From Olleya aquimaris (GTDB lineage: Bacteria; Bacteroidota; Bacteroidia; Flavobacteriales; Flavobacteriaceae), in NCBI RefSeq assembly GCF_003259525.1, contig NZ_QLLO01000001.1:186001-250000 (forward strand): DNA of 64,000 bases. The letters run 5' to 3'. Both the position numbers and the translations under genes were made by a program. This document shows, one piece after another, positions 27,041-36,734 of this stretch; positions within the stretch are counted from its first letter, which is position 1; each line of letters opens with the position of its first letter. The notes beneath the pieces are model-generated. The model was not told where the DNA came from, searched no databases, and saw only the letters and a list, made by a program, of their open reading frames with translations.

Positions 27041-27070
27041 CAAAAATACAAAAAGAGTTAATGATTACAA
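27041..27070 (-). promoter_or_regulatory. promoter for the small membrane protein, TTG-N19-TATTTTTG
   Basis: Read on the minus strand, TTG (27070-27068), 19 bases, then TATTTTTG (27048-27041), an exact match to the Bacteroidota housekeeping consensus TTG-N19-TAnnTTTG, 18 bases before the ATG. Its -33 element lies within the first codons of the divergent gene at 27061. Confidence 0.6.
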
Positions 27071-27984
27071 CTATTTTTAGTAAATCCAAACCAATAAATT
27101 TTTTAATTGTATTTAGTATTACATTAATTGCTAATGTGATGTTGCATATTAAGTATCCTGAAACTTTGGATAATAGTGTTAGTTTATTACAAAATATTGG
27201 TGTCTTCTTAACTGTTTTTCTTTCTATTTTAATTCTAAATTTTGTTGTTACTAAAAACTTTTTGTCCCAACAAAATAATTATGAAATATTGGTTTTTGCG
27301 TTATTTATTCTAGCTATACCTCAAGTATTTTTAGATTATAAAATTGTAATTTCTAACTGTTTTACACTGTTAGCATTAAGACGTATTATAAGCATCAGGT
27401 CAAAAAAAGAAATTATTAAAAAGCTATTTGATAGTGGGTTTTTAATAGGTATTGCCTCTTTGTTTTATTTCTGGGCAATTTTATTTTTTCCTTTAGTATT
27501 TATTGCTTTGTTATTATTTTCTGAAACAAATCCCAAATACTACTTAGTTCCATTTATTGGCTTGGCAACTACTACAATTTTAGCTATAAGTTATTCTATA
27601 ATTGTTTATGATGATTATTTTGTGGCATTACATATTAACCCAACATTTAACTTGGATTTAAGTCAATATAATTCTTTACAATTTATAACAGTAATAACTA
27701 TGTTGTTGTCGTTTGGGCTTTGGTCCTCTTTATTTTATTTAAAAGACATTAAAAAGAAAATGAGAAGCTACAGACCATCCTACAAAATTTTATTTATAGC
27801 ATGTGTTTTAGCATCCATAATTGTGCTGTTTGCACCTAAAAAAAACGGAAGCGAATTTTTATTTCTTTTTGCACCCTTAGCAGTTATCATTATTAATTAC
27901 ATTGAAACCATTGAAGAAGCATGGTTTAGAGAAGTCTTTTTAGGCTTACTAACTATTATTCCAATAGTATTATTAGTGCTGTAG
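27061..27984 (+). CDS. polytopic membrane protein, DUF6427-like
   Basis: A 307-residue protein with about nine predicted membrane helices and short loops, opening MITTIFSKSKPINFLIVFSI. It matches what I remember as the flavobacterial DUF6427 family, found next to upp in this group. No catalytic or transport motif is visible. Its 3' end overlaps the convergent upp gene by 12 bases. Function is unknown; inner-membrane location is clear. Confidence 0.72.
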   Translation: MITTIFSKSKPINFLIVFSITLIANVMLHIKYPETLDNSVSLLQNIGVFLTVFLSILILNFVVTKNFLSQQNNYEILVFALFILAIPQVFLDYKIVISNCFTLLALRRIISIRSKKEIIKKLFDSGFLIGIASLFYFWAILFFPLVFIALLLFSETNPKYYLVPFIGLATTTILAISYSIIVYDDYFVALHINPTFNLDLSQYNSLQFITVITMLLSFGLWSSLFYLKDIKKKMRSYRPSYKILFIACVLASIIVLFAPKKNGSEFLFLFAPLAVIIINYIETIEEAWFREVFLGLLTIIPIVLLVL

Positions 27985-28632
27985 TTTTTCACCAAACGCT
28001 AAATCACCAGCATCACCTAAACCTGGAACGATATACCCTTTGCTATTTAAAGTTTTATCTATTGCAGCTATCCATAACGTGGCATCATTAGGTAAATTAT
28101 TTTTTAAATAATCCACACCTGCTTCGGCACCTATAACTGCCATAATATGGATGTCTTTTGGTGTTCCAAAAGGTTGTAATGCTTTGTAAGTAGCCACAAG
28201 AGATTGTCCAGTTGCCAACATAGGGTCAGCCAATATTAAAGTTTTGCCTGTTAAATCAGGACATGCTAAATACTCAACCACAATTTCAAAAGTTTCAGGG
28301 TTTTCTAAATGGTGTCTGTAGGCAGAAATAAATGCATTTTCAGCTTGATCAAAATAATTAAGTAGCCCATTATGTAAAGGGACTCCTGCTCTTAACACAG
28401 AGCATAGTACAACATCATTTTTAGGCAAATAGCTTTCTATTGTATCTAAAGGTGTAGTAATAGATTTGGTTTCGTAGGTTAAGGATTTACTCATTTCGTA
28501 ACCTAAAATTTCTCCTATACGTTCAATATTTCGTCTAAAACGCATTCGGTCTTTTTGTATAGAAACGTCTCTTAATTCTGCAATAAATTGATTTAAAATC
28601 GAATTATTTTCAGATAAATTATGTATTTGCAT
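27973..28632 (-). CDS. upp: uracil phosphoribosyltransferase Upp
   Basis: Upp salvages uracil to UMP using PRPP. The 219-residue protein has LCSVLRAGVPLHNGLL near residue 82, the PRPP-binding ILADPMLATGQSLVATY near residue 133, and a C-terminal uracil-binding YIVPGLGDAGDLAFG. The ATG at 28632 is the family start. It is convergent with the membrane protein gene and divergent from the DUF4254 gene across a 112-base gap. Confidence 0.96.
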   Translation of the reverse strand: MQIHNLSENNSILNQFIAELRDVSIQKDRMRFRRNIERIGEILGYEMSKSLTYETKSITTPLDTIESYLPKNDVVLCSVLRAGVPLHNGLLNYFDQAENAFISAYRHHLENPETFEIVVEYLACPDLTGKTLILADPMLATGQSLVATYKALQPFGTPKDIHIMAVIGAEAGVDYLKNNLPNDATLWIAAIDKTLNSKGYIVPGLGDAGDLAFGEKLQH

Positions 28633-28744
28633 GGTTTTAAAAGTTCTTTATTCAGTAAAGTTACTCTAATATTTAAAAGGTTAAAGTATCACTAATAAAA
28701 ATTCATTTTAAATTATGTAATTTTACACTCTTAAAAATCACACT

Positions 28745-29353
28745 ATGTTTACTACAAAAGCAAATAAAATATTTCAAGAGGTTATAATAAAATATCACAT
28801 TATAAATACAGTAGATCAACCTTTTACTAATATTTACGATAAAGAGTCAGAGTTAATCGAACATCTTTTATACAGAAAATGTTGGATAGATACTGTACAA
28901 TGGCATTACGAGGATATTATCCGTGACCCTCAAATAGATCCTGTTGCTGCATTAACATTAAAGCGTCAAATTGATGCTTCAAATCAAGACAGAACGGATA
29001 TGGTGGAGTATATAGATAGTTATTTTTTAGATAAATATAAAGATGTTACTCCAAAACCAGATGCAACAATAAATACAGAAAGTCCTGCTTGGGGAATTGA
29101 TAGACTTTCTATTTTAGCTTTAAAAGTGTACCATATGGAAGAAGAAGCAACACGTAAAGATGCTTCTGATGCACACAAAGCAGCATGCCAGAAAAAATTA
29201 GATATTTTATTAGAGCAGCGTGTAGATTTAAGTACTGCAATAGATACCTTGTTGTCTGATATTGAAAAAGGAGATAAATACATGAAAGTGTATAAACAAA
29301 TGAAAATGTACAACGACGACGAGCTTAATCCTGTACTTAGAGGGCAAAAATAA
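28745..29353 (+). CDS. DUF4254 domain-containing protein
   Basis: A soluble, largely helical protein of 202 residues with a WHYEDIIRDPQIDP segment near residue 58, a NQDRTDMVEYID segment and WGIDRLSILALKVYHMEEEA near residue 115, which I recognise as the DUF4254 family of Bacteroidota. The family usually neighbours a GT9 glycosyltransferase and LPS genes, as here. No enzymatic motif is evident, so its role in LPS assembly is only inferred from context. Confidence 0.82.
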   Translation: MFTTKANKIFQEVIIKYHIINTVDQPFTNIYDKESELIEHLLYRKCWIDTVQWHYEDIIRDPQIDPVAALTLKRQIDASNQDRTDMVEYIDSYFLDKYKDVTPKPDATINTESPAWGIDRLSILALKVYHMEEEATRKDASDAHKAACQKKLDILLEQRVDLSTAIDTLLSDIEKGDKYMKVYKQMKMYNDDELNPVLRGQK

Positions 29354-29390
29354 TGTTTTCAATTTTTAAAAAATTGAAAGACCTAATGGT

Positions 29391-30416
29391 TTGACAAACA
29401 CACCAAAACATATCTTAGTTATTCGTCTCTCTGCAATGGGTGATGTTGCAATGACTGTTCCTGTGTTACGTGCATTATTACAACAATATCCAGAGGTTAA
29501 ATTAACAGTGTTAACCCGTCCGTTTTTTGCTCCTTTTTTTAGAGATTTAGAAAACGTTACGGTATTTCCTATAGATATTAATAAAAAACACAAAGGGGTT
29601 TTAGGCTTATATAAATTATCAAAATCCTTAAAACAACTAAATATTGATGCTGTCGCAGACTTGCATAATGTGTTAAGAACTAAAATCTTAAAGTTCTTTT
29701 TTTTAAAACAGCCATTTAAACAAATTGATAAAGGGCGTGCAGAGAAAAAAGCTTTAATTAAAGGTGACGTTTTTAAGCCATTAAAAAGCACTCACCAGCG
29801 GTATGCAGATGTTTTTGAGGCTTTAGGACTAAAAATAAATTTAGAAAACCCTTCGTTTCCTGAAAAAAATAGTATTCCAGAACCAATTTTAACAGATGTA
29901 GAACATCTAAATAAAAGACTATGGGTTGGGATTGCTCCATTTGCTCAATACCCATCAAAAATGTATCCTTTGCACTTATTAAAAGAAGTAATTAATAGCT
30001 TAAAAAAAGATTATACAATCTTTTTATTTGGTGGAAAAGCAGAAAAAGAACAATTAGATGCATTAACATTATCTGATAAAAACATTATAAATGTGGCAGG
30101 AAAATGTGATTTAAATCAAGAGCTGGATTTAATGTCAAATTTAGATGTTATGGTGTCTATGGATTCTGGTAATGCGCATCTTGCAGCAATGCTAGGTATA
30201 AAAGTAGCAACTATTTGGGGAGTGACGCACCCTTATGCAGGTTTTGGAGCGTTTAATCAACCAGAAACTTACCACATACTACCAAATAGAGATAGGTATT
30301 CTAAAATTCCTACTTCTGTTTATGGTAATACATATCCTGAAGAATATAAAACAGTTGCTGGCAGTATAGATCCTAATTTAATTGTAGCTAAAATCAAAGC
30401 TATATTAACAAACTAA
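29391..30416 (+). CDS. glycosyltransferase family 9 (heptosyltransferase-like)
   Basis: The protein opens ILVIRLSAMGDVAMTVPVL, the classic GT9/WaaF-WaaC N-terminus, and has a C-terminal nucleotide-binding region with GNAHLAAMLGIKVATIWGVTHPYAG around residue 263. The family adds heptose or a related sugar to the LPS inner core. The start is TTG (29391), since the only nearby ATG is out of frame. It follows the DUF4254 gene by 37 bases and is closed by a strong terminator, so the two genes form one unit. Confidence 0.88.
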   Translation: MTNTPKHILVIRLSAMGDVAMTVPVLRALLQQYPEVKLTVLTRPFFAPFFRDLENVTVFPIDINKKHKGVLGLYKLSKSLKQLNIDAVADLHNVLRTKILKFFFLKQPFKQIDKGRAEKKALIKGDVFKPLKSTHQRYADVFEALGLKINLENPSFPEKNSIPEPILTDVEHLNKRLWVGIAPFAQYPSKMYPLHLLKEVINSLKKDYTIFLFGGKAEKEQLDALTLSDKNIINVAGKCDLNQELDLMSNLDVMVSMDSGNAHLAAMLGIKVATIWGVTHPYAGFGAFNQPETYHILPNRDRYSKIPTSVYGNTYPEEYKTVAGSIDPNLIVAKIKAILTN

Positions 30417-30444
30417 AAAAAGCCTCACGACTGTGAGGCTTTTC
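30414..30444 (+). terminator. Rho-independent terminator after the GT9 gene
   Basis: An 8-bp stem AGCCTCAC / GTGAGGCT with a GACT loop (30421-30440), flanked by an A-run and followed by TTTT, directly after the GT9 stop. The A/T flanks make it partly bidirectional. Confidence 0.88.
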
Positions 30445-30620
30445 GATTCTAACTACTAATATAAAATATTAATATTATCCCTTAAACTAACAAATTTTTT
30501 AGCGTTATAATCTTATGCAAAAATAGGTTGTTTAATGGTTAAAAGGTATTTGTAAACTCATAATATCAGTCTAATCGATAAAAAGTAAATAAATTCGATT
30601 AAGCGTAAATAAATAATATA

Positions 30621-31670
30621 TTAGACATCATCATAATCTACAACTAGTGTTGGTGTAGTAGGATGCGCTTGACAGGTAAGTACTAATCCTTCAGCAACCT
30701 CTGCGTCTGTCAATATGTTATTTTGCCTCATAAGTGCTTTTCCGTCTGTTATTCTAGCAATACAACTACTACACACACCTCCTTGACAAGAATAAGGTGC
30801 ATCTAAGTCTTGTTTTAATGCAGCCTCTAATACTGTTTGTTTTTGAGACATAGTAAAAGTTTCCGTCTCGTCGTCAACAGTTATTGTAATTTCTGTATCA
30901 CCTTCTGCAACGTCTAAAGAAGATGTTTGTGTTGAAGCGGTAAATAATTCAAAATAAATACTGTTTTCATCAATATTATTTTCAAGTAATACCTCTTTAA
31001 CAGTGTTAATCATCGCTTCTGGACCACAAAGATAAAACGCATCAATAGCCACATCTTTATATCTGTTTTTAACTATAAGATTAACAGTGCTTTTTTCTAT
31101 TCGACCAAATAAAGCATTGTCTTCTTGAGATTGACTGTATAAAAACTGTATATGTAATCGGTCTTTAAATTGATGTTGTAGCTCTAATAATTGGTTTAAA
31201 AAAATAGTATCGTTAAGAGTTTTATTTCCGTAGACTAGTACAAAATTACTGTTTGGCTCTTCATTTAAAGCGGTTTGAATAATACTTAAGATGGGTGTAA
31301 TTCCGCTACCTGCAGCAAACGCAACAATAGTTCTTGAAACATTGTTTTTTGGTTCAAAAATAAAACGACCTTGTGGTTTTGCAACGTCTAAGGTGTCTCC
31401 TTCTTTTAAATTATGATTTGCAAGTTTAGAAAAAGTTCCGTTTTCTACTTCTTTAACTGCAACGGTTAGCTTTCGGCTTGACGGAGAAGAGCATAACGAA
31501 TAATCACGTCTAACCTCTTGACCATCTATATTAGTTTTAAGCGTAATGTATTGTCCAGCTTTAAAGTTGTAATCGTTTTTTAAATGCTCTGGGACGTCAA
31601 ATGTAATTGTGACACATTTATCAGTTTCGCGATGAATGTTAGATATAGTTAGGGTGTGAAATTGAGACAT
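30621..31670 (-). CDS. paaE: PaaE-like ferredoxin/flavin reductase with C-terminal 2Fe-2S domain
   Basis: The architecture is an FAD-binding ferredoxin reductase domain (RRDYSLCSSP near residue 58, then the NAD-binding region with AAGSGITPILSI near residue 118 and YLCGPEAMI near residue 213) followed by a plant-type ferredoxin domain with a CxxxxCxxC...C cluster (YSCQGGVCSSC, then LTCQAHP). This order is that of PaaE, the reductase of phenylacetyl-CoA epoxidase. The paaABCD oxygenase genes are not in the window, so it may serve another oxygenase or desaturase here. At 349 residues it is full length. Confidence 0.85.
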   Translation of the reverse strand: MSQFHTLTISNIHRETDKCVTITFDVPEHLKNDYNFKAGQYITLKTNIDGQEVRRDYSLCSSPSSRKLTVAVKEVENGTFSKLANHNLKEGDTLDVAKPQGRFIFEPKNNVSRTIVAFAAGSGITPILSIIQTALNEEPNSNFVLVYGNKTLNDTIFLNQLLELQHQFKDRLHIQFLYSQSQEDNALFGRIEKSTVNLIVKNRYKDVAIDAFYLCGPEAMINTVKEVLLENNIDENSIYFELFTASTQTSSLDVAEGDTEITITVDDETETFTMSQKQTVLEAALKQDLDAPYSCQGGVCSSCIARITDGKALMRQNNILTDAEVAEGLVLTCQAHPTTPTLVVDYDDV

Positions 31671-31821
31671 ACTTGTATTTTTTTGTAAAAATAATGAAGC
31701 TATTACACTTAGCCTTCAGTTTATAAAAAAATTAATATCTATTTTAACAAATAAGAAACTACTTTGTAACAAATCTATAATTTTATAGACTTACATTACA
31801 ACCAAACCAAAACCGTGTTTT

Positions 31822-33291
31822 ATGATTTTTAAATTTTTAAGTTTAGAGTGGAAGTCTTTTGTACGTTCGGCTAGTTTTGGAAAAAGCCTAGCAGTTAAAA
31901 TAATAATGGGCTTTTTTGCACTGTATTTTATACTTTCTTTTTTAGCTATAGGTATTGGTGGATACTATCTTATCAAGAAAGAACTTCCTGGTTCTGACCC
32001 ATTACAAGTGGTAAATTCGTTCCTGCTTTTTGCTATTTTAGGAGATTTAATTTTTAGATATTTAATGCAAAAGCTACCAGTAATGAATATTAAACCATTA
32101 CTAACGTTACCTTTAAAAAAAAGCACGCTAGTCCACTACGTATTAGGTAAATCTGCTTTTTCTGGGTTTAATATTTTAGGCTTGTTTTTTTACATACCGT
32201 TTTCAATAGTATTAATTAAAGAAGGGTATGATGTTCTTGGGGTTTTAGGATGGTTGTTTGCCATGATATTAATTATTCAGTCTGCTAACTTTTTAAATTT
32301 TTTAATCAATAAAAACAATGTAGCTTTAGTAGGTATTGTTGTTTTATTGGTTAGTCTAATTGGTTTACAAAAATTTCAAATTTTTGATGTTGTGGGTTTA
32401 GGCGGTCAAATGTTTGACGCTATTTATGCTAATCCAATATATTCTCTAGCCATAATTATTATTTTGGCAACTTTATATTATTTAAATTTTAAGCAATTAC
32501 GCAATCTAGTCTATTTAGACGAAGCTGTTGCAACTAAAGTAAAAGAGGCTAATTCGGTTGATTTATCTTGGGCTGATAAGTTTGGAGATGTTGCACCTTT
32601 TATAAAAAATGATATTAGATTAATTTGGAGAAATAAACGAACTAAAACCGTTTTTTTAATGTCATTCTTGTTTCTTTTTTATGGATTAATCTTTTTTACT
32701 AATGATATATATAGCACAAAGATGCCAGCAATGCTCATGTTTGCAGCATTGTTTGTTACTGGAGGTTTTACTTTAAATTATGGACAATTTATACCAGCTT
32801 GGGACAGTGCACACTATAAAATGTTAATGACTCAGAGTTTTAGATACAGAAAGTTTTTAGAGTCTAAATGGGTGTTAATGGTATCTATGACAGCAATCTT
32901 ATACTTTTTAAGCATTCCGTATTTATATTTTGGTTTAGATGTGTTTTTAATGATTACTGCTGGAGCAATATTTAACATAGGATTTAACTCACTTTTTTTA
33001 CTGTTTGCAGGATCTTTTAACAGAAAACGAATAGATTTAAATAAAAGTGGATTTGGTAATACGCAAGGGACAAGTGCAACCCAGTTTATAATAATAATTC
33101 CATTAATGCTATTTCCAATGCTTGTGTTTTGGGTGTTCAACAAGTTTGTAGGACATAATTCTGGGTTTATTGCAGTAGCAACTATTGGAGTTTTAGGGTT
33201 AATTTTTAAAAATTATTTTATGAATGTTATTGAAAATAAATACATCAAAGACAAACATGAAATGGTCGCTGCTTTTGGAAAAGAAGAGTAA
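31822..33291 (+). CDS. DUF5687 membrane protein, probable ABC exporter permease
   Basis: A 489-residue protein with about 11-12 predicted membrane helices, opening with FKFLSLEWKSFVRSASFGKS. The N-terminal pattern (LEWK...R, then LPVMNIKPLLTLPLKKSTL near residue 90) is that of the Bacteroidota DUF5687 family. It lies 24 bases before an ABC ATPase gene that has no other permease nearby, so it is the likely membrane partner. Substrate unknown. Confidence 0.8.
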   Translation: MIFKFLSLEWKSFVRSASFGKSLAVKIIMGFFALYFILSFLAIGIGGYYLIKKELPGSDPLQVVNSFLLFAILGDLIFRYLMQKLPVMNIKPLLTLPLKKSTLVHYVLGKSAFSGFNILGLFFYIPFSIVLIKEGYDVLGVLGWLFAMILIIQSANFLNFLINKNNVALVGIVVLLVSLIGLQKFQIFDVVGLGGQMFDAIYANPIYSLAIIIILATLYYLNFKQLRNLVYLDEAVATKVKEANSVDLSWADKFGDVAPFIKNDIRLIWRNKRTKTVFLMSFLFLFYGLIFFTNDIYSTKMPAMLMFAALFVTGGFTLNYGQFIPAWDSAHYKMLMTQSFRYRKFLESKWVLMVSMTAILYFLSIPYLYFGLDVFLMITAGAIFNIGFNSLFLLFAGSFNRKRIDLNKSGFGNTQGTSATQFIIIIPLMLFPMLVFWVFNKFVGHNSGFIAVATIGVLGLIFKNYFMNVIENKYIKDKHEMVAAFGKEE

Positions 33292-33315
33292 TTCAACATT
33301 TAAAGACAAATAATT

Positions 33316-34026
33316 ATGATTACAATAAATAATATTTCAAAAAAATATAGAGGAGTAGAGGTTTTAAATGTTCCAAATATTGATATCCCAACAGGACAAA
33401 GTTTTGGTTTAGTCGGTAATAATGGTGCAGGAAAAACAACCTTATTTAATATTTTGTTGGATTTAATTAGACCAACAACAGGTAAAATAACCAACAATAA
33501 TATTGTAGTAAATGCTAGCGAAGAGTGGAAAACATTTACAGGCTCATTTATAGACGAATCGTTTTTAATCACTTATTTAACTCCAGAAGAATATTTTGAT
33601 TTTATTGGTGATTTAAGAGGAATGAATAAAGCAGATGTCAAATCTTTTTTATCTCAATTTGAAGAGTTTTTTAATGGTGAAGTCATTGGAAAGAAAAAAT
33701 TTCTTCGCGATTTAAGTAAAGGAAACCAGAAAAAAGCTGGTATTGTTGCTGCATTAATTGGAAATCCTGAAGTTATTATTTTAGACGAGCCTTTTGCTAA
33801 TTTAGATCCAACAACACAAATTAGATTAAAACAAATCATTAAAAATTTAGCTGAAAAGCAAGGTATAACCGTTTTAGTATCTAGTCACGATTTAATGCAT
33901 GTTACAGATGTTTGCGAGCGTATTGTGGTACTAGAAAAAGGGCATGTTATTAAAGATATACAAACCAGTCAAGCGACTTTAAAAGAATTAGAAGCACATT
34001 TTGGTGCAACAATAAATCCAGAATAA
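33316..34026 (+). CDS. ABC transporter ATP-binding protein
   Basis: A 236-residue ATPase with Walker A GNNGAGKTTLF near residue 35, a degenerate signature LSKGNQKKAG near residue 134 (usually LSGGQ; LSKG forms are common in ABC-2-type exporters), Walker B VIILDEPFANLDP and the switch His in SSHDLMH. It is paired with the DUF5687 membrane gene. This is the form used by ABC-2-like exporters rather than importers; no binding protein is present. Confidence 0.92.
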   Translation: MITINNISKKYRGVEVLNVPNIDIPTGQSFGLVGNNGAGKTTLFNILLDLIRPTTGKITNNNIVVNASEEWKTFTGSFIDESFLITYLTPEEYFDFIGDLRGMNKADVKSFLSQFEEFFNGEVIGKKKFLRDLSKGNQKKAGIVAALIGNPEVIILDEPFANLDPTTQIRLKQIIKNLAEKQGITVLVSSHDLMHVTDVCERIVVLEKGHVIKDIQTSQATLKELEAHFGATINPE

Positions 34027-34050
34027 TGTCTTCTTAGTTTTTCAAAAGGT

Positions 34051-34071
34051 AGAACTTTCAGTTCTTTTTTT
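34051..34071 (+). terminator. probable terminator after the ABC ATPase gene
   Basis: A short hairpin AGAACT-TTC-AGTTCT (34051-34065) followed by a run of T, 24 bases after the stop codon. The 6-bp AT-rich stem is modest, so termination may be partial. Confidence 0.6.
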
Positions 34072-34101
34072 GGCAAAAAGACAAAAAGATGCTTATTTTT
34101 A
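34070..34101 (+). promoter_or_regulatory. tentative promoter for sprE
   Basis: TTG (34070-34072), 21 bases, then TATTTTTA (34094-34101), which differs from TAnnTTTG at the last base. It lies after a terminator and 75 bases before the sprE TTG start. Weak evidence. Confidence 0.3.
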
Positions 34102-34175
34102 CGCACTTGTCAGCCTTTTTAATATAATAAAAACGCTTACATAGAGTTTATGTAATACATAAAAATAAACCAGCA

Positions 34176-36722
34176 TTGAAAATAGCATATAAAATCTCTC
34201 TAATTTCTGTTCTTGCTTTAGTCACTGTAACTAGTTGCTCTAGAAAAAAAAACAGTTTTATTAATCGTAATTTTCATGCGGTTACAGCAGAGTATAATGC
34301 GCTTTTTAATGGATATAATGCATTGGAGCAAGGTCGCCAAAGTCTAAATAATGGTTATAATGACAACTATTGGGACATCTTACCAGTAGAGCGCATGCAA
34401 ATTGAAGAAGATATTGTTTTACCTGGACAATCTAAAAACCAAGATTTTACTACAGCAGAAGAAAAAGCAGTAAAAGCAATTCAAAAACACGGGATGAATA
34501 TTCAAGGTAAAGAATATAACCCACAAATAGACGAAGCCTATTTACTACTTGGTCAAGCCAGATATTTTGACCAACGCTTTGTGCCAGCTTTAGAAGCATT
34601 TAATTACATTTTATATAAGTATCCAGCATCAGATAAAATAAATACTGCTAAAGTTTGGAGAGAAAAAACTAATATTAGACTGGAAAATGACGAGCTAGCT
34701 ATTAAAAATCTTAAAAGACTTTTAAATCAGGAAGAATTAGAAGGACAAGAGCTAGCAGATGCAACCTCCATATTAGCACAAGCTTACATAAATACTAAAT
34801 CATTAGACAGTGCTCTAGCCCAAATAAAAATTGCTGCTAAAGCCACAAAAAAGAATGACGAAAAAGGACGCTTTCATTTTATAAAAGGGCAATTGTATAA
34901 TGCACTAACTTATAAAGACAGCGCAAATTTAGCGTTTAATGAGGTTATTGAGTTAAATAGAAAGATTCCACGTCGTTATTTAATGGCAGCTGAGGTTGAA
35001 AAAGCTAAAAATTTTGATTACGAAAAAGGTGACAAAATTGCCTTTTTAAAGCATTTAACCAAGCTTGAAAAAGACAGAGAAAACCGTCCTTATTTAGATA
35101 AAATTTATCATCAAATTGCTCAATTTCATCTTACAAATAAATTTGATTCATTAGCGGTTGCGTATTACAATAAATCGTTAAGACAAAACTCCACAGATAA
35201 AATATTAGTTGCCAAAAACTATGAGACTTTAGGCGATTTTTATTTTGACAGAAACAAGTACAAAACTGCAGGCGCTTATTTTGATAGTACAATGACAAGT
35301 ATGGTTGAAAACAGCAAACCTTACAGAACTATCAAGCGTAAACGCGAAAACCTAGATGATGTTATTTATTATGAAGGTCTAGCAGAAACTAACGATAGCA
35401 TCCTTAAGTTAGTTAGAATGAGTGAAACCGAACGGTTGACCTTTTTTACAGAATATACTGCTGAGCTAAGACAAAAACTTGAAGCAGAAAAAGAACGTCA
35501 AGAAATTGAAGCACGTAAAAAAGGCTTAGCCACAACTAACATTCCTACCAATAATGCAACCAAGCCAAGAGGTGGCTTACCAGGAGCTGCTTCTAATTTT
35601 TACTTTTATAATCCAAGTACTGTAGCTTATGGTAAAAATGAGTTTACACGTGTTTGGGGTGACCGTAAAAACGAAGATAATTGGAGATGGTCCTCAACTA
35701 GAGCAGGTGGATTTAATAACCAAACAGGACCAGACGTTGTAGCAGATAATGGATTAGACGAAACCCTTTTGGACCCACAGTACTACATCACACAAATTCC
35801 TTCTGCTAAAGTAGAATTGGATAGTATTAAAAAAGAACGTAATTACGCCTACTACCAATTAGGATTGATTTATAAAGAAAAATTTAAAGAATACAAATTG
35901 TCTAAAAGCAAGTTTTTAAACTTATTGGCAAGCAACCCAGACAACAAATTAATACTTCCTGCAAAATATAATTTATACAAAATCTATGAGATTTTAGGCG
36001 AAGAGCAAGAAGCTCTTACTGCAAAAACAGATATTATTTCAAACTATGCAAGTTCTAGGTATGCAGAAATACTTAAAAATCCAGAATTAGCAGCAACCAA
36101 AGACGAAAGCAGTCCAGAAAGCCTTTATGAGGCAACATATAAGCTTTTAGAAAACCAAGAATATGCTCAAGTCATTGCCAAATCAAACCAATACATGAAG
36201 TTTTTTGATGGTGAAGCTATCGTGCCAAAGTTTGCACTGCTTAAAGCGACAGCAAATGGTAGGTTAAATGGTTATCAAGCTTATGTAGACAGTCTTAATG
36301 ATGTAGCTTTAGCATATGCCAACACAGAAGAAGGGACTCAAGCACAAGCAATTGTTAATAGCTTAAAATCGGTAAGTGACAAAACCTTTAAGCCTGATGC
36401 AGAATCATCTTCATTTAAAGTTGTATTTCAATTTGATAAAAATAAAACTGAAGCAATTAGTGATTTTAAAAAGGTATTAGACGACATCACTCCAAAAATT
36501 GAATATTACGATTTAACAACATCCATAGATGTTTTTAATCCAGAAACCACCTTTATAGTGGTTCATGGTTTAAAAAGTGTAGAAGGTGCAAAAGGATTTG
36601 CAGATATTGTAAAAGCAGAAGATAAGTATAAAATAACCAGACCGTATTTTGGCATTTCTTCGGACAATTACAAAACGCTTCAAATTCATAAAAATTTAAA
36701 CGAATATCTAGCAAATAAATAA
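34176..36722 (+). CDS. sprE: type IX secretion system lipoprotein SprE/PorW
   Basis: SprE/PorW is a TPR-containing lipoprotein required for type IX secretion and gliding. The protein starts (TTG) with a signal ending VTVTSC, followed by the family hallmark SFINRNFHAVTAEYNALFNG, then TPR-like helical repeats to about residue 440, a Lys/Glu-rich segment, a central stretch with FYFYNPSTVAYGKNEF and WGDRKNEDNWR near residue 500, and further helical repeats to the end. At 848 residues it has the usual length. The T9SS in this organism is also indicated by gldH at 61956. Confidence 0.92.
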   Translation: MKIAYKISLISVLALVTVTSCSRKKNSFINRNFHAVTAEYNALFNGYNALEQGRQSLNNGYNDNYWDILPVERMQIEEDIVLPGQSKNQDFTTAEEKAVKAIQKHGMNIQGKEYNPQIDEAYLLLGQARYFDQRFVPALEAFNYILYKYPASDKINTAKVWREKTNIRLENDELAIKNLKRLLNQEELEGQELADATSILAQAYINTKSLDSALAQIKIAAKATKKNDEKGRFHFIKGQLYNALTYKDSANLAFNEVIELNRKIPRRYLMAAEVEKAKNFDYEKGDKIAFLKHLTKLEKDRENRPYLDKIYHQIAQFHLTNKFDSLAVAYYNKSLRQNSTDKILVAKNYETLGDFYFDRNKYKTAGAYFDSTMTSMVENSKPYRTIKRKRENLDDVIYYEGLAETNDSILKLVRMSETERLTFFTEYTAELRQKLEAEKERQEIEARKKGLATTNIPTNNATKPRGGLPGAASNFYFYNPSTVAYGKNEFTRVWGDRKNEDNWRWSSTRAGGFNNQTGPDVVADNGLDETLLDPQYYITQIPSAKVELDSIKKERNYAYYQLGLIYKEKFKEYKLSKSKFLNLLASNPDNKLILPAKYNLYKIYEILGEEQEALTAKTDIISNYASSRYAEILKNPELAATKDESSPESLYEATYKLLENQEYAQVIAKSNQYMKFFDGEAIVPKFALLKATANGRLNGYQAYVDSLNDVALAYANTEEGTQAQAIVNSLKSVSDKTFKPDAESSSFKVVFQFDKNKTEAISDFKKVLDDITPKIEYYDLTTSIDVFNPETTFIVVHGLKSVEGAKGFADIVKAEDKYKITRPYFGISSDNYKTLQIHKNLNEYLANK

Positions 36723-36734
36723 TCTCCTTTAACC

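Noticed and set aside
29366-29791. 141-codon minus-strand frame opposite the GT9 gene
   Set aside because: The + strand GT9 frame has a full family match; the antisense frame has no recognisable features.
30572-30601. Inverted repeat TAATCGA / TCGATTA downstream of the PaaE-like gene as a possible terminator
   Set aside because: Stem of seven AT-rich pairs with a 16-base loop and no T-run on the minus strand; too weak to call.
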